A stretch of DNA of 6,324 nucleotides, from the NCBI GenBank assembly GCA_934402125.1, contig CAKRTY010000101.1, positions 1 through 6,324 on the forward strand, given 5' to 3'. This document shows positions 1 to 6,239 of the stretch, piece after piece. The translations under genes were made by a program, and so were the position numbers. The DNA comes from an uncultured Anaerosacchariphilus sp. (GTDB lineage Bacteria > Bacillota > Clostridia > Lachnospirales > Lachnospiraceae). The number at the start of each line of letters is the position of its first letter. Position 1 is the first letter of the stretch. Below the pieces are notes generated by a model. The model did not search any database and had not been told where the DNA came from. It saw nothing but the letters and a program-made list of their open reading frames with translations.

Positions 1-58
1 ACTCGTTATGCGGGCAGCTATTAGATCCGACAGAGTTCTTAAGAAAGGATAAGGTAAA
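1..58 (+). other. Tail of an unidentified upstream gene or spacer, plus nanE ribosome binding site
   Basis: Three frames are open from the window edge, and none can be identified with confidence. One ends at TAA 50-52 and reads LVMRAAIRSDRVLKKG; this would leave a 6-base gap to nanE, the spacing expected inside an operon. Another runs into nanE and stops at 66-68. The third stops at 22-24. The purine-rich stretch at 41-55 (AAGAAAGGA followed by AAGG) provides the Shine-Dalgarno sequence for nanE. No promoter is visible here, so nanE is probably transcribed from further upstream. Confidence 0.35.
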
Positions 59-766
59 ATGGGCATTTTAAAAAGAGGATTAGTTGTTTCTTGTCAGGCA
101 ACATCAGAGGAACCGTTACGTAGTTCAGAGATCATGGGAAGACTTGCCATTGCTGCAAAAGAAGGCGGAGCAGTAGGGGTGAGGGTAAATACATATGAAG
201 ATTTAGTTGCAGTAAGAAAAGTGTGTGATCTTCCGATTCTTGGCTTAATTAAGACGGTCCATGAAGGATTTTGGCCGTATATTACAACAACAATGGAAGA
301 TGTGGATAAGGTTGTTGAATCTGGTGCGGAGATTGTATGTATTGATGCAACAAGCTATCCAAGGTATGATGGACACACGTTCGAAGAACAGTATCATATG
401 GTGCGTAAAAAATATCCAAATATTGAGATCATGGCTGACGTTTCTACGGTAGAAGAAGGAATACATGCAGACAAATTAGGAGTTGATTATGTAGCGACGA
501 CTTTATGGGGATATACACCAGACACAGATACTCATGAGGAGCTTATCCAGGAATTCCGTGAGCCCAATATTGATATTGTAAGAGAACTTGCGTCAGTATG
601 TAAGTCGCCTGTTGTAGCGGAAGGAAGATTTCATAATGCGGAATACGCAATCAAAGCAATGAAAGCGGGAGCATATGCGGTAACGATTGGCTGGGGAATT
701 ACAAGACCACAGATCATCACGAAATATATTGTAGATGAGATGAAGAAAGAGATAGAAGGTTTATGA
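59..766 (+). CDS. nanE: N-acetylmannosamine-6-phosphate 2-epimerase (NanE)
   Basis: This cytoplasmic TIM-barrel enzyme converts ManNAc-6-phosphate to GlcNAc-6-phosphate, the step that passes sialic acid carbon into the amino-sugar pathway (NagA, NagB). The 235-residue length is normal for the family. Family blocks are in order: GGAVGVRVN (about 37-44), LGLIK with the likely catalytic Lys65, the barrel strand IVCIDAT (92-98), MADVSTVEEG (125-134), TTLWGYT (147-153), VVAEGR with the likely catalytic Glu188, and the phosphate-binding end GAYAVTIGWGITRPQ (204-218). The Lys and Glu roles are assigned by comparison with characterised clostridial NanE. The ATG at 59 follows a purine-rich RBS. The TGA stop overlaps the nanK start by four bases (ATGA), so the two genes are probably translationally coupled. 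Codons are AT-rich compared with metG downstream. Confidence 0.96.
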   Translation: MGILKRGLVVSCQATSEEPLRSSEIMGRLAIAAKEGGAVGVRVNTYEDLVAVRKVCDLPILGLIKTVHEGFWPYITTTMEDVDKVVESGAEIVCIDATSYPRYDGHTFEEQYHMVRKKYPNIEIMADVSTVEEGIHADKLGVDYVATTLWGYTPDTDTHEELIQEFREPNIDIVRELASVCKSPVVAEGRFHNAEYAIKAMKAGAYAVTIGWGITRPQIITKYIVDEMKKEIEGL

Positions 767-1692
767 AATATGTAGCAGCTATTGATGTAGGCGGAACTAA
801 GATACTGGGAGCATTGGTGAATGAAGAAGGCACTGTAAAGAAAGAAATACGTGTTCCATCTGATTTTGCACTTGGCGGTCTGCACGTTATGGAAAAAATA
901 TTTGAACTAATCGATCAGTTTGTACAGATAGAAAAAATTGATGCGATCGGTATTGGTATTGGAGGAAGAATTGATACGGAGAAAGGAATTATCAACTGGG
1001 GTGTAAAACCAGTTCCTCATTGGTTTGGTCTGAATGTGAGAAAAATGACAGAAGACCGATACCATATTCCATGTGCAGTAGATAATGACGTAAAGGTTGC
1101 AGGATATGGGGAACAGTGGAAAGGAGCAGCAAAAGGGCTGGATTCATATGTCTGCATTACGTTGGGCACAGGTATAGGGGCAGCAGTGTGCATAGACGGA
1201 AAAATGCTTCACGGAAAGCATTGGAGTGGCGGCGAAATAGGACATAGTATTTTGTATCCTGGAGGAAGACTTTGTACATGCGGATTTCGTGGATGTACTG
1301 AACAGTATTTATGTGGAACGGCATTGGTAAAAATTTACAATGAAAAAAGTTGCAGCAAAGTTTCCAACGGATATGAATTCTTTGAACGAGTAAAGGACAA
1401 AGACGAATTGGCAGAGAGTGTTCTGGAGCAATTTGTGGAAGATTTAAGTACACTTATGAATTCTTTATGTAACACATACGATCCTGAAAAATTTATTATT
1501 GGAGGAGGATTAATTGATACAAAGGAATTTTGGTGGGATAAATTTCAGAAAAAAATGAGCATTTCTCCGATTAATCAGGTTTATGCTCCAGAGATTGTTC
1601 CGGCATTACTTGGAAATAAAGCGGGCTATTATGGAGCGGCCTATATTGCATTTGAGTATTTAAAAAAGGAAAAACTGAACCGTTCCCGGTGA
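763..1692 (+). CDS. nanK: N-acetylmannosamine kinase, ROK family (NanK)
   Basis: This enzyme phosphorylates ManNAc with ATP to ManNAc-6-phosphate, the substrate of NanE next door. The ROK fold is evident. There is an N-terminal phosphate loop DVGGTKILGAL (8-18), GIGIGGRID (63-71), and the catalytic Asp109 in VDNDVKVAGYGE. These are followed by the second phosphate motif TLGTGIGAA (133-141) and GGEIGH with zinc-ligand candidate His161. The ROK zinc cluster CTCGFRGCTE supplies Cys171, Cys173 and Cys178 with Glu180. The C-terminal glycine motif FIIGGGL follows near residue 245. At 309 residues it is a normal-length ROK sugar kinase with no DNA-binding domain, so it is not a repressor. ROK kinases for glucose, fructose and ManNAc look alike; the ManNAc assignment rests mainly on the four-base overlap with nanE. 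A terminator follows 27 bases after the stop. Confidence 0.93.
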   Translation: MKYVAAIDVGGTKILGALVNEEGTVKKEIRVPSDFALGGLHVMEKIFELIDQFVQIEKIDAIGIGIGGRIDTEKGIINWGVKPVPHWFGLNVRKMTEDRYHIPCAVDNDVKVAGYGEQWKGAAKGLDSYVCITLGTGIGAAVCIDGKMLHGKHWSGGEIGHSILYPGGRLCTCGFRGCTEQYLCGTALVKIYNEKSCSKVSNGYEFFERVKDKDELAESVLEQFVEDLSTLMNSLCNTYDPEKFIIGGGLIDTKEFWWDKFQKKMSISPINQVYAPEIVPALLGNKAGYYGAAYIAFEYLKKEKLNRSR

Positions 1693-1718
1693 AGTAGACG
1701 ATAAAAATATAAATTTTT

Positions 1719-1751
1719 CTGCCAGTAGAAATTATTTACTGGCAGTTTTTT
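1719..1751 (+). terminator. Intrinsic terminator of the nanE-nanK transcript
   Basis: A perfect 9-bp stem, CTGCCAGTA (1719-1727) with TACTGGCAG (1737-1745), closes a 9-nt AT-rich loop and is followed at once by six T residues (1746-1751). It lies 27 bases after the nanK stop and ends the nan transcription unit. On the opposite strand the stem is not followed directly by a T run, so it works mainly rightward. Confidence 0.93.
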
Positions 1752-1770
1752 GTGGTCTGCAAGTAAAGTT

Positions 1771-1808
1771 AGGCCGTATACCAAACTCTCACATCTGATA
1801 TACGGCCT
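1771..1808 (-). terminator. Probable terminator of rplY (weak T tract)
   Basis: A perfect 10-bp inverted repeat, AGGCCGTATA (1771-1780) with TATACGGCCT (1799-1808), has an 18-nt loop and lies about 25 bases beyond the rplY stop on the minus strand. Reading leftward, the bases after the stem are AACTTTACTT, only a broken T tract, so termination may be partial. It sits back to back with the nanK terminator in the 140-base convergent gap and could also block rightward read-through. Confidence 0.6.
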
Positions 1809-1832
1809 TCTTAAATGTATTCTAATGTCTAC

Positions 1833-2426
1833 TTATGCCTCTGTGGCTTCACCCTCGGCGTCAGCGTCTTCCGCTACGGTAGAATTGTGTACCTCAATGA
1901 CGGTAGCAACGGTAGCGTCCGGAGAGGTATGCAGGTCGATGGCAGGATTCTTTGCGATATCCAGATCCTTAACTTTCAGGGTCTCGCCAACCTTCATGTG
2001 ACTGACATCAACTTTAATCTTATCAACCAGATCTGCGGGCAGTGCCTTGTAGGTAACTTCCTGAAGCATTTGCTGTACGACACCGGCCTGGACATCGTCC
2101 TGACCCAGCAGAATTACTTCAGCTACGGAATGAACCTTTTCATTGCTTACCAGTGCCTGGAAATCAATCTCCAGAAGCTGTCCTCTTAAGGAATCATAAT
2201 CGATCTCCTTAATCAGCGCGTCGTAGGTCTCGCCTGCGACCTCCAGCATTACCTGGCTTCCTTTTCCTTCGGATCTTAAGATTTTCTCAGCGTCTGCCTT
2301 GGTAATCTGAAGAGGAATGGATTCCTTCATCTCGCGGCCGTAGATATTGCCGGTAACATAACCTTCACGTCTAAGTTTCTTGGCTTTCGTCAACATGTCT
2401 CTTTTTTCAGCTTTTAAAGTATTCAT
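1833..2426 (-). CDS. rplY: Ribosomal protein L25, general stress protein Ctc type
   Basis: This 5S rRNA-binding protein of the large ribosomal subunit belongs to the long, two-domain L25/TL5/Ctc form. The N-terminal L25 domain (about 1-90) carries the family block KAKKLRREGYVTGNIYG (residues 15-31) and the IPLQITKADAEKIL strand-helix. The C-terminal CTC/TL5 domain (about 95-180) shows QEVTYKALPADLVDKIKVDV and VGETLKVKDL. The last 15 or so residues form an acidic tail (VAEDADAEGEATEA), common in this family. At 197 residues it is within the usual range. The ATG at 2426 has a strong GGAGG (2436-2440) nine bases upstream on the minus strand, fixing the start. It is a single-gene unit with its own promoter, convergent with nanK and divergent from metG. 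In Bacillus, ctc is a sigma-B stress gene; the promoter seen here is instead of the housekeeping type. Confidence 0.95.
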   Translation of the reverse strand: MNTLKAEKRDMLTKAKKLRREGYVTGNIYGREMKESIPLQITKADAEKILRSEGKGSQVMLEVAGETYDALIKEIDYDSLRGQLLEIDFQALVSNEKVHSVAEVILLGQDDVQAGVVQQMLQEVTYKALPADLVDKIKVDVSHMKVGETLKVKDLDIAKNPAIDLHTSPDATVATVIEVHNSTVAEDADAEGEATEA

Positions 2427-2523
2427 TTATCTTTTCCTCCAAAATCTGAATCGCTTAGCAGCCTTCCACTTTGTGTTGCAAACAGGTATTGTTAAGTGGT
2501 TCTATATTTACTTTACGGTGTTT

Positions 2524-2552
2524 ATTATAGCACCGATTTTGAAAAGTGAAAG
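2524..2552 (-). promoter_or_regulatory. Sigma-A-type promoter for rplY
   Basis: On the minus strand a perfect -10 TATAAT lies at 2524-2529. It is preceded at 17 bp by a weak -35, CTTTCA (2547-2552, three of six consensus bases). Transcription would start near 2517, giving a leader of about 90 nt before the rplY ATG. In that leader a 6-bp inverted repeat (2466-2471 with 2494-2499) could form a weak hairpin; no known regulatory RNA is recognised. Confidence 0.6.
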
Positions 2553-2634
2553 AGTAATTTTTCACAAAAATAGCGGAGAAAAACCCGTAAAAAACTGAAA
2601 ATTTTAAGAGGGCTCTTTCCGGGCAGCAGGAAAC

Positions 2635-2663
2635 TTGACAAAAAAATTATCCTGTGTTACGCT
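2635..2663 (+). promoter_or_regulatory. Promoter for the metG T-box leader
   Basis: A perfect -35 TTGACA (2635-2640) is followed after 17 bp by a poor -10, TACGCT (2658-2663, three of six). The -10 is preceded by TGT at 2655-2657, which makes it an extended -10 (TGn). The predicted start near 2670 lies just before stem I of the T-box. This is the only good rightward promoter signal I find in the 575-base gap. The stretch between it and the rplY promoter (2553-2634) holds nothing recognisable. Confidence 0.55.
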
Positions 2664-2689
2664 TCTTTTATATCAGTTAAAAATGCAAA

Positions 2690-2967
2690 CGCTATGAAGA
2701 AAAGAGTAGGCTGTATGCGTCTTTTACAGAGAATTCCCGGGGCTGAGAGGGATAAAGACAAAAGAGCTGAAGATGGTTTCTGAGCGGCACGGATGAACGC
2801 AGGCGTCGGATAAGACTGCTGCGATAAGCCGTGAAGGGTGCGCCCGTTACAGCGTCAGGGTATGCAAGTACCCACAGAGGTCTGTTTCGTGAGGAACAGG
2901 CGAACGGAAGTGGTAACACGGGAATCATCCCCGTCTTCTTTAACATTGAGGAAGGCGGGGATTTTTT
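2690..2967 (+). ncRNA. T-box riboswitch, predicted tRNA-Met sensor, controlling metG
   Basis: This leader should sense uncharged tRNA and raise metG transcription when methionyl-tRNA is scarce. Stem I includes an AGTA motif (2705-2708) and helix GTCTTT (2719-2724) with AAAGAC (2754-2759). Inside it lie an AGAGA bulge and TCCC/GGGA (2735-2738 with 2749-2752). The likely specifier codon is ATG 2773-2775, in GAAGATGGTTTCTGAG. A GGGTA/TACCC hairpin (2858-2873) lies in the middle. The antiterminator is textbook: GAAG (2907-2910) pairs with CTTC (2935-2938), then a 7-nt bulge TGGTAAC (2911-2917), then ACGGG (2918-2922) with CCCGT (2930-2934). The base T2914 of TGGT matches discriminator A73 of tRNA-Met. 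The exact specifier register (ATG, or GAT one base earlier) is inferred; the downstream gene and T2914 favour ATG. Confidence 0.92.
2929..2967 (+). terminator. T-box regulated terminator before metG
   Basis: CCCCGTCTTC (2929-2938) pairs with GAAGGCGGGG (2951-2960), with one T-G wobble. The stem may extend by two more weak pairs. After A2961 comes a run of six T residues (2962-2967). The left arm is the same sequence that forms the right arm of the antiterminator, so the two folds exclude each other. That overlap is the switch mechanism of transcriptional T-boxes. Confidence 0.93.
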
Positions 2968-3001
2968 GATCTTTCGTTTGCATAGAAAAGAGAGGTAAAA
3001 A

Positions 3002-4972
3002 ATGGACAAGAAAAAATTTTATATGACTACGGCGATTGCCTACACATCCGGCAAGCCCCACATCGGCAACACCTATGAGATCGTACTGGCGGACGCTATC
3101 GCCCGTTTCCGGAGACTGCAGGGCTACGACGTATTTTTCCAGACCGGAACCGACGAGCACGGTCAGAAGATCGAGTTGAAGGCAGAAGAGGCAGGCGTAA
3201 CGCCGAAGGAATTTGTAGACAATGTATCCGGTGAGATTAAGAGAATCTGGGATCTGATGAACACCTCCTATGATCGGTTTATCCGCACCACAGATGATTA
3301 CCATGAGAAGCAGGTACAGAAGATCTTTAAGAAGCTGTACGATCAGGGCGACATCTACAAGGGAGCATATGAAGGAATGTACTGTACTCCCTGCGAGTCC
3401 TTCTGGACCCAGTCCCAGCTGGTAGACGGCAAGTGTCCGGACTGCGGTCGTGAGGTTCAGCCGGCCAAGGAAGAGGCTTATTTCTTCCGTATGAGTAAAT
3501 ACGCGGACCGTCTGATTGACCACATCAATAAGCATCCGGAATTCATTCAGCCGGTTTCCAGAAAGAATGAGATGATGAACAACTTCCTGCTTCCGGGCCT
3601 GCAGGATCTGTGCGTTTCCCGTACCTCCTTCAAGTGGGGCATTCCGGTAGATTTTGACCCGAAGCATGTGGTATATGTATGGCTGGATGCGCTGACCAAC
3701 TATATTACCGGTGTCGGCTATGAGTGCGACGGAGAATCCAGCGATCTGTTTAAAAAGGAGTGGCCAGCAGATCTGCATCTGATTGGTAAGGATATTATCC
3801 GTTTCCATACCATTTACTGGCCGATTTTCCTGATGGCTCTGGATCTTCCGCTGCCGAAGCAGGTATTTGGCCATCCCTGGCTCTTACAGGGCGACGGCAA
3901 GATGAGCAAATCCAAGGGAAATGTGCTCTATGCAGACGATCTGGTAGAAATGTTCGGCGTGGACGCAGTCCGTTACTTCGTGCTTCATGAAATGCCCTTT
4001 GATAACGACGGCGTGATTACCTGGGAGCTGATGGTGGAGCGTATGAATTCCGATCTGGCCAACACCCTGGGCAATCTGGTAAACCGTACCGTATCCATGT
4101 CCAACAAGTATTTTGACGGCGTGGTAAATAATGCAGGCGTGATCGAGCCGGTAGACCGGGAGCTTCGCGAGGCCGCTGTCAGCGCGGCGGAGAAGGCTTC
4201 CGCGAAGATGGACGAGCTGCGTGTGGCTGACGCCATGACGGAGATCTTCAACCTGTTCAAGCGCTGCAACAAATACATCGACGAGACCATGCCCTGGGCG
4301 CTGGCCAAGGACGAGAGCAAGAAGGATCGTCTGGCAACCGTACTCTACAATCTGGTAGAGAGTATCAGCATTGGCGCAAGCCTCTTAGAGCCGTTTATGC
4401 CGGAGACCGCAGAGAAGATCCTGGCACAGCTGGGCGCAAGAAAGCGTTCCCTTGAGGTAATGAATATGTTCGGCCTGTATCAGTCCGGCAATAAGGTAAC
4501 GGATAAGCCGGAGATTCTGTTCGCCCGTCTGGACGTAAATGAGGTTCTGGAAAAGGTAGAGGCAAAGAAGGCTGCGGATGCGGCTGCGCAGGCGGAGCCG
4601 GAGACCACAGAGGAAGCGGCGGACGTCATTGATATCGAGCCCAAGGCAGAGATTACCTTTGACGACTTTGAGAAGCTGCAGTTCCAGGTAGGCGAAATCA
4701 TTGCCTGCGAGGCTGTGAAGAAATCTAAGAAGCTTCTGTGCTCCCAGGTTCGTGTGGGAAGCCAGGTAAAACAGATTGTTTCCGGTATCAAGGCTCACTA
4801 TACGCCGGAGGAGATGGTCGGCAAGAAGGTTATGGTTGTGGTAAATCTGAAGCCCGCCAAGCTTGCAGGCATTCTCTCTGAGGGTATGTTGCTGTGCGCC
4901 GAGGACGCAGAGGGCAATCTGGCGCTGATGACGCCGGAGAAGGATATGCCGGCAGGAGCTGAGATCTGCTAA
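3002..4972 (+). CDS. metG: Methionyl-tRNA synthetase (MetG) with C-terminal tRNA-binding domain
   Basis: This cytoplasmic class I synthetase charges tRNA-Met and initiator tRNA with methionine. The Rossmann catalytic domain has the HIGH-type motif as HIGN (20-23) and TGTDEHGQK (48-56). In the connective peptide, the zinc knuckle has pairs Cys128/Cys131 and Cys145/Cys148. The KMSKS loop is exact at 300-304, in GDGKMSKSKGN. An alpha-helical anticodon-binding domain follows (about 350-500). After it, an Ala/Glu-rich linker (about 525-550) leads to an OB-fold tRNA-binding domain of the Arc1p/Trbp111 type (about 551-656), which favours dimer formation. At 656 residues it is a full-length two-domain enzyme. 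AGAGG at 2991-2995 sets the ATG six bases on. Codons are GC-rich (CTG, AAG, GAG, GCC), unlike nanEK. Expression is controlled by the T-box upstream. The HAD gene follows after 13 bases. Confidence 0.98.
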   Translation: MDKKKFYMTTAIAYTSGKPHIGNTYEIVLADAIARFRRLQGYDVFFQTGTDEHGQKIELKAEEAGVTPKEFVDNVSGEIKRIWDLMNTSYDRFIRTTDDYHEKQVQKIFKKLYDQGDIYKGAYEGMYCTPCESFWTQSQLVDGKCPDCGREVQPAKEEAYFFRMSKYADRLIDHINKHPEFIQPVSRKNEMMNNFLLPGLQDLCVSRTSFKWGIPVDFDPKHVVYVWLDALTNYITGVGYECDGESSDLFKKEWPADLHLIGKDIIRFHTIYWPIFLMALDLPLPKQVFGHPWLLQGDGKMSKSKGNVLYADDLVEMFGVDAVRYFVLHEMPFDNDGVITWELMVERMNSDLANTLGNLVNRTVSMSNKYFDGVVNNAGVIEPVDRELREAAVSAAEKASAKMDELRVADAMTEIFNLFKRCNKYIDETMPWALAKDESKKDRLATVLYNLVESISIGASLLEPFMPETAEKILAQLGARKRSLEVMNMFGLYQSGNKVTDKPEILFARLDVNEVLEKVEAKKAADAAAQAEPETTEEAADVIDIEPKAEITFDDFEKLQFQVGEIIACEAVKKSKKLLCSQVRVGSQVKQIVSGIKAHYTPEEMVGKKVMVVVNLKPAKLAGILSEGMLLCAEDAEGNLALMTPEKDMPAGAEIC

Positions 4973-4985
4973 ACAGGAGAAAAAG

Positions 4986-5822
4986 ATGGGAATTCGACTG
5001 ATTGCGTTCGATTTGGACGGAACTCTTTTGAAAAATGATAAAACAATTTCGGAAAGAACCATGGAGACTTTGCAGAGGGCGGCGGATCAGGGAATTTATC
5101 TGGTGCCCTCCACCGGAAGAATCTATGAGGGATTGCCGGAGAATATACGGAACCTGCCCTTTATCCGTTATACGATTACAGCGAACGGAGCAGAGGTTTA
5201 TGACGCTGTGGAAAAGAAAATTCTGCAGCGGGAAGAACTGAACCGGGAAGAATCGGAGAGAATATTTGCGTATGGAAAAGGGCTGGATGCGATTTGCGGC
5301 TGTTATCAGAGTGGTAAAGGCTGGATGGATGAAGCGGAAATGGAGCATATGTGAGTATATGCTTCCAGCAGTAAATTACTGGGATTGATGAAGCAGGTGT
5401 ATATTCCGTTGAAAAATCTGCCGGAAGCGATTTTTTTACAGGAGCCTACCATTCAGAAAATTCAGTATTATTTCCGGGAGGTTCCGGAACGGGATCGGAT
5501 CCTGCCAAAGATGAAAGAGAAGTTCCCGGATCTGGAGGTTTCCACATCTCTGCCGAACAATATTGAGATCAATTCAGCGAGAGCTAATAAAGGTCTGGGC
5601 CTGGAATTTTTATGTAAATATCTGGGAATCCAAACGGAAGAATGTATGGCCTTCGGCGATGGAACGAATGATCTTGCTCTTTTAAAGAAGGCAGGCAGGG
5701 GCGTAGCTATGGCCAATGCGGATCCGGAGGTTCTGGAGGCTGCCGCGTACCGGACTCTGACGAATGAGGAAGACGGCGTGGCAGTAGAGATTGAAAAATA
5801 TCTGGAAACAGAAGAAATGTAA
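4986..5822 (+). pseudogene. Cof-type HAD-IIB family phosphatase gene with an in-frame TGA
   Basis: The frame encodes a Cof/YbiV-like HAD hydrolase, a cytoplasmic phosphatase usually acting on sugar phosphates or related small metabolites. It is 278 codons long, the normal family size, but codon 123 (5352-5354) is TGA. Both sides lie in the same frame, so one base substitution (for example from CGA, GGA or TGG) explains it; there is no frameshift. Motif I DLDGT (Asp9, Asp11) and motif II STGR (42-45) lie before the stop. Motif III Lys202 and motif IV GDGTND (224-229) lie after it, and the cap domain is split. Neither part alone, 4986-5354 (122 aa) or a restart at ATG 5388 (to 5822), holds a full active site. 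TGA also ends nanE and nanK, so it is a real stop here. AGGAG (4975-4979) precedes the start, and the gene is co-transcribed with metG. A sequencing error is possible. Confidence 0.88.
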
Positions 5823-5837
5823 TGAAATGACAGGAAA

Positions 5838-5870
5838 CAGGGAGTGTGGAAAAGGCACTCCCTGTTTTTT
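5838..5870 (+). terminator. Intrinsic terminator of the metG-HAD transcript
   Basis: A perfect 9-bp stem, CAGGGAGTG (5838-5846) with CACTCCCTG (5856-5864), has a 9-nt loop and a run of six T residues (5865-5870). Three A residues before the stem can extend it into the T run. It lies 16 bases after the HAD stop. Read leftward, the stem is followed by TTTCCTG, so it may also serve, less well, as the terminator of the convergent DUF2508 gene, whose stop codon overlaps the T run. Confidence 0.93.
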
Positions 5871-6108
5871 ATGAAAATCGTTGCTGCTCCAGCCGCCGGA
5901 CCTGCTCCAGCAGAAATTTATAGCGCTTCTGGACAGAATAAATCTCATAGGTATAGCAGTCTATCAGATCCGGTTCCACTACGGTTTCGAAATTGGCGTA
6001 GGCGGCGTCCAGTGCATTTTTGGTAAGCGTCAGATCATTCATCAGCTGCCGTCGGGCTGAAAAACGTTCATATTCTTCCAACGGTTCTTCCTTTTTTAAA
6101 AATCCCAT
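5869..6108 (-). CDS. yaaL: DUF2508 family protein (YaaL-like)
   Basis: This small cytoplasmic protein of unknown function is found in sporulating Firmicutes; the Bacillus member YaaL is encoded between recR and bofA. It is 79 residues from the chosen start, soluble, charged and largely helical. The central block matches the DUF2508 pattern as I know it: LDAAYANFETVVEPDLIDCY, followed by TYEIYSVQKRYKFLLEQV. I chose the ATG at 6108-6106 (protein MGFLKKEEPL) because a GGGGG stretch lies five bases upstream and MGF-plus-basic starts are usual in the family. The ATG at 6120 would add MGVF but has no good RBS. The gene converges on the HAD gene, shares its terminator hairpin, and diverges from the bofA-like gene. 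That neighbour supports the family call. No reliable promoter was identified for it. Confidence 0.8.
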   Translation of the reverse strand: MGFLKKEEPLEEYERFSARRQLMNDLTLTKNALDAAYANFETVVEPDLIDCYTYEIYSVQKRYKFLLEQVRRLEQQRFS

Positions 6109-6120
6109 AAAAACCCCCAT

Positions 6121-6239
6121 ATCCGGAAATTATTTTATAGTAGAAGTATAGACGGAACTGGAAAAATTTATACAAAAAACAGAAAAAGGAAAGATAGAAA
6201 GGGTGCGTGAATAGATTATATCAAAGAGAACGGTAAAAA
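6121..6239. promoter_or_regulatory. Divergent intergenic region between yaaL-like and bofA-like genes
   Basis: This AT-rich 119-base gap must contain the start signals for both divergent genes, but none is convincing. On the minus strand TATAAA (6138-6143) resembles a -10 without a matching -35. On the plus strand several TATA-like hexamers (near 6169 and 6215) also lack partners. Sporulation sigma factors (sigma-E, sigma-G) have looser motifs that cannot be assigned by eye. AAGAGAACGG at about 6224-6233 is the only Shine-Dalgarno-like sequence before the ATG at 6240. Confidence 0.35.

Noticed and set aside
1..58. Naming the upstream gene (for example a sugar transporter permease, NanA or an oxidoreductase)
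   Set aside because: At most 16 to 22 residues are visible, in competing frames, with no recognisable motif.
1815..2189. Plus-strand open frame of 124 codons opposite rplY
   Set aside because: It is the antisense shadow of a convincing L25/Ctc gene with a strong RBS, and has no start signal of its own.
2855..3874. Long minus-strand open frame (339 codons) opposite the start of metG
   Set aside because: It is the antisense shadow of metG and its T-box. It has no RBS, domain pattern or family resemblance, while the plus strand carries clear MetRS motifs.
4385..5062. Minus-strand open frame of 225 codons across the metG-HAD junction
   Set aside because: It is a shadow frame opposite the MetRS tRNA-binding domain and the HAD motif I region. 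Its composition reflects the complementary codons and it matches no family.
5352..5390. Possible selenocysteine or programmed read-through at the in-frame TGA
   Set aside because: The only nearby hairpin is CAGTA/TACTG with a 3-nt loop (5369-5381). It is too short and weak for a bacterial SECIS and lacks the usual apical loop. Cof-type HAD enzymes have no catalytic residue at this cap position.
6205..6239. TGAATA at about 6208 as a sigma-G-like -35 for the bofA-like gene
   Set aside because: A -10 at proper spacing would fall almost on the start codon and no CATA-type -10 is present.
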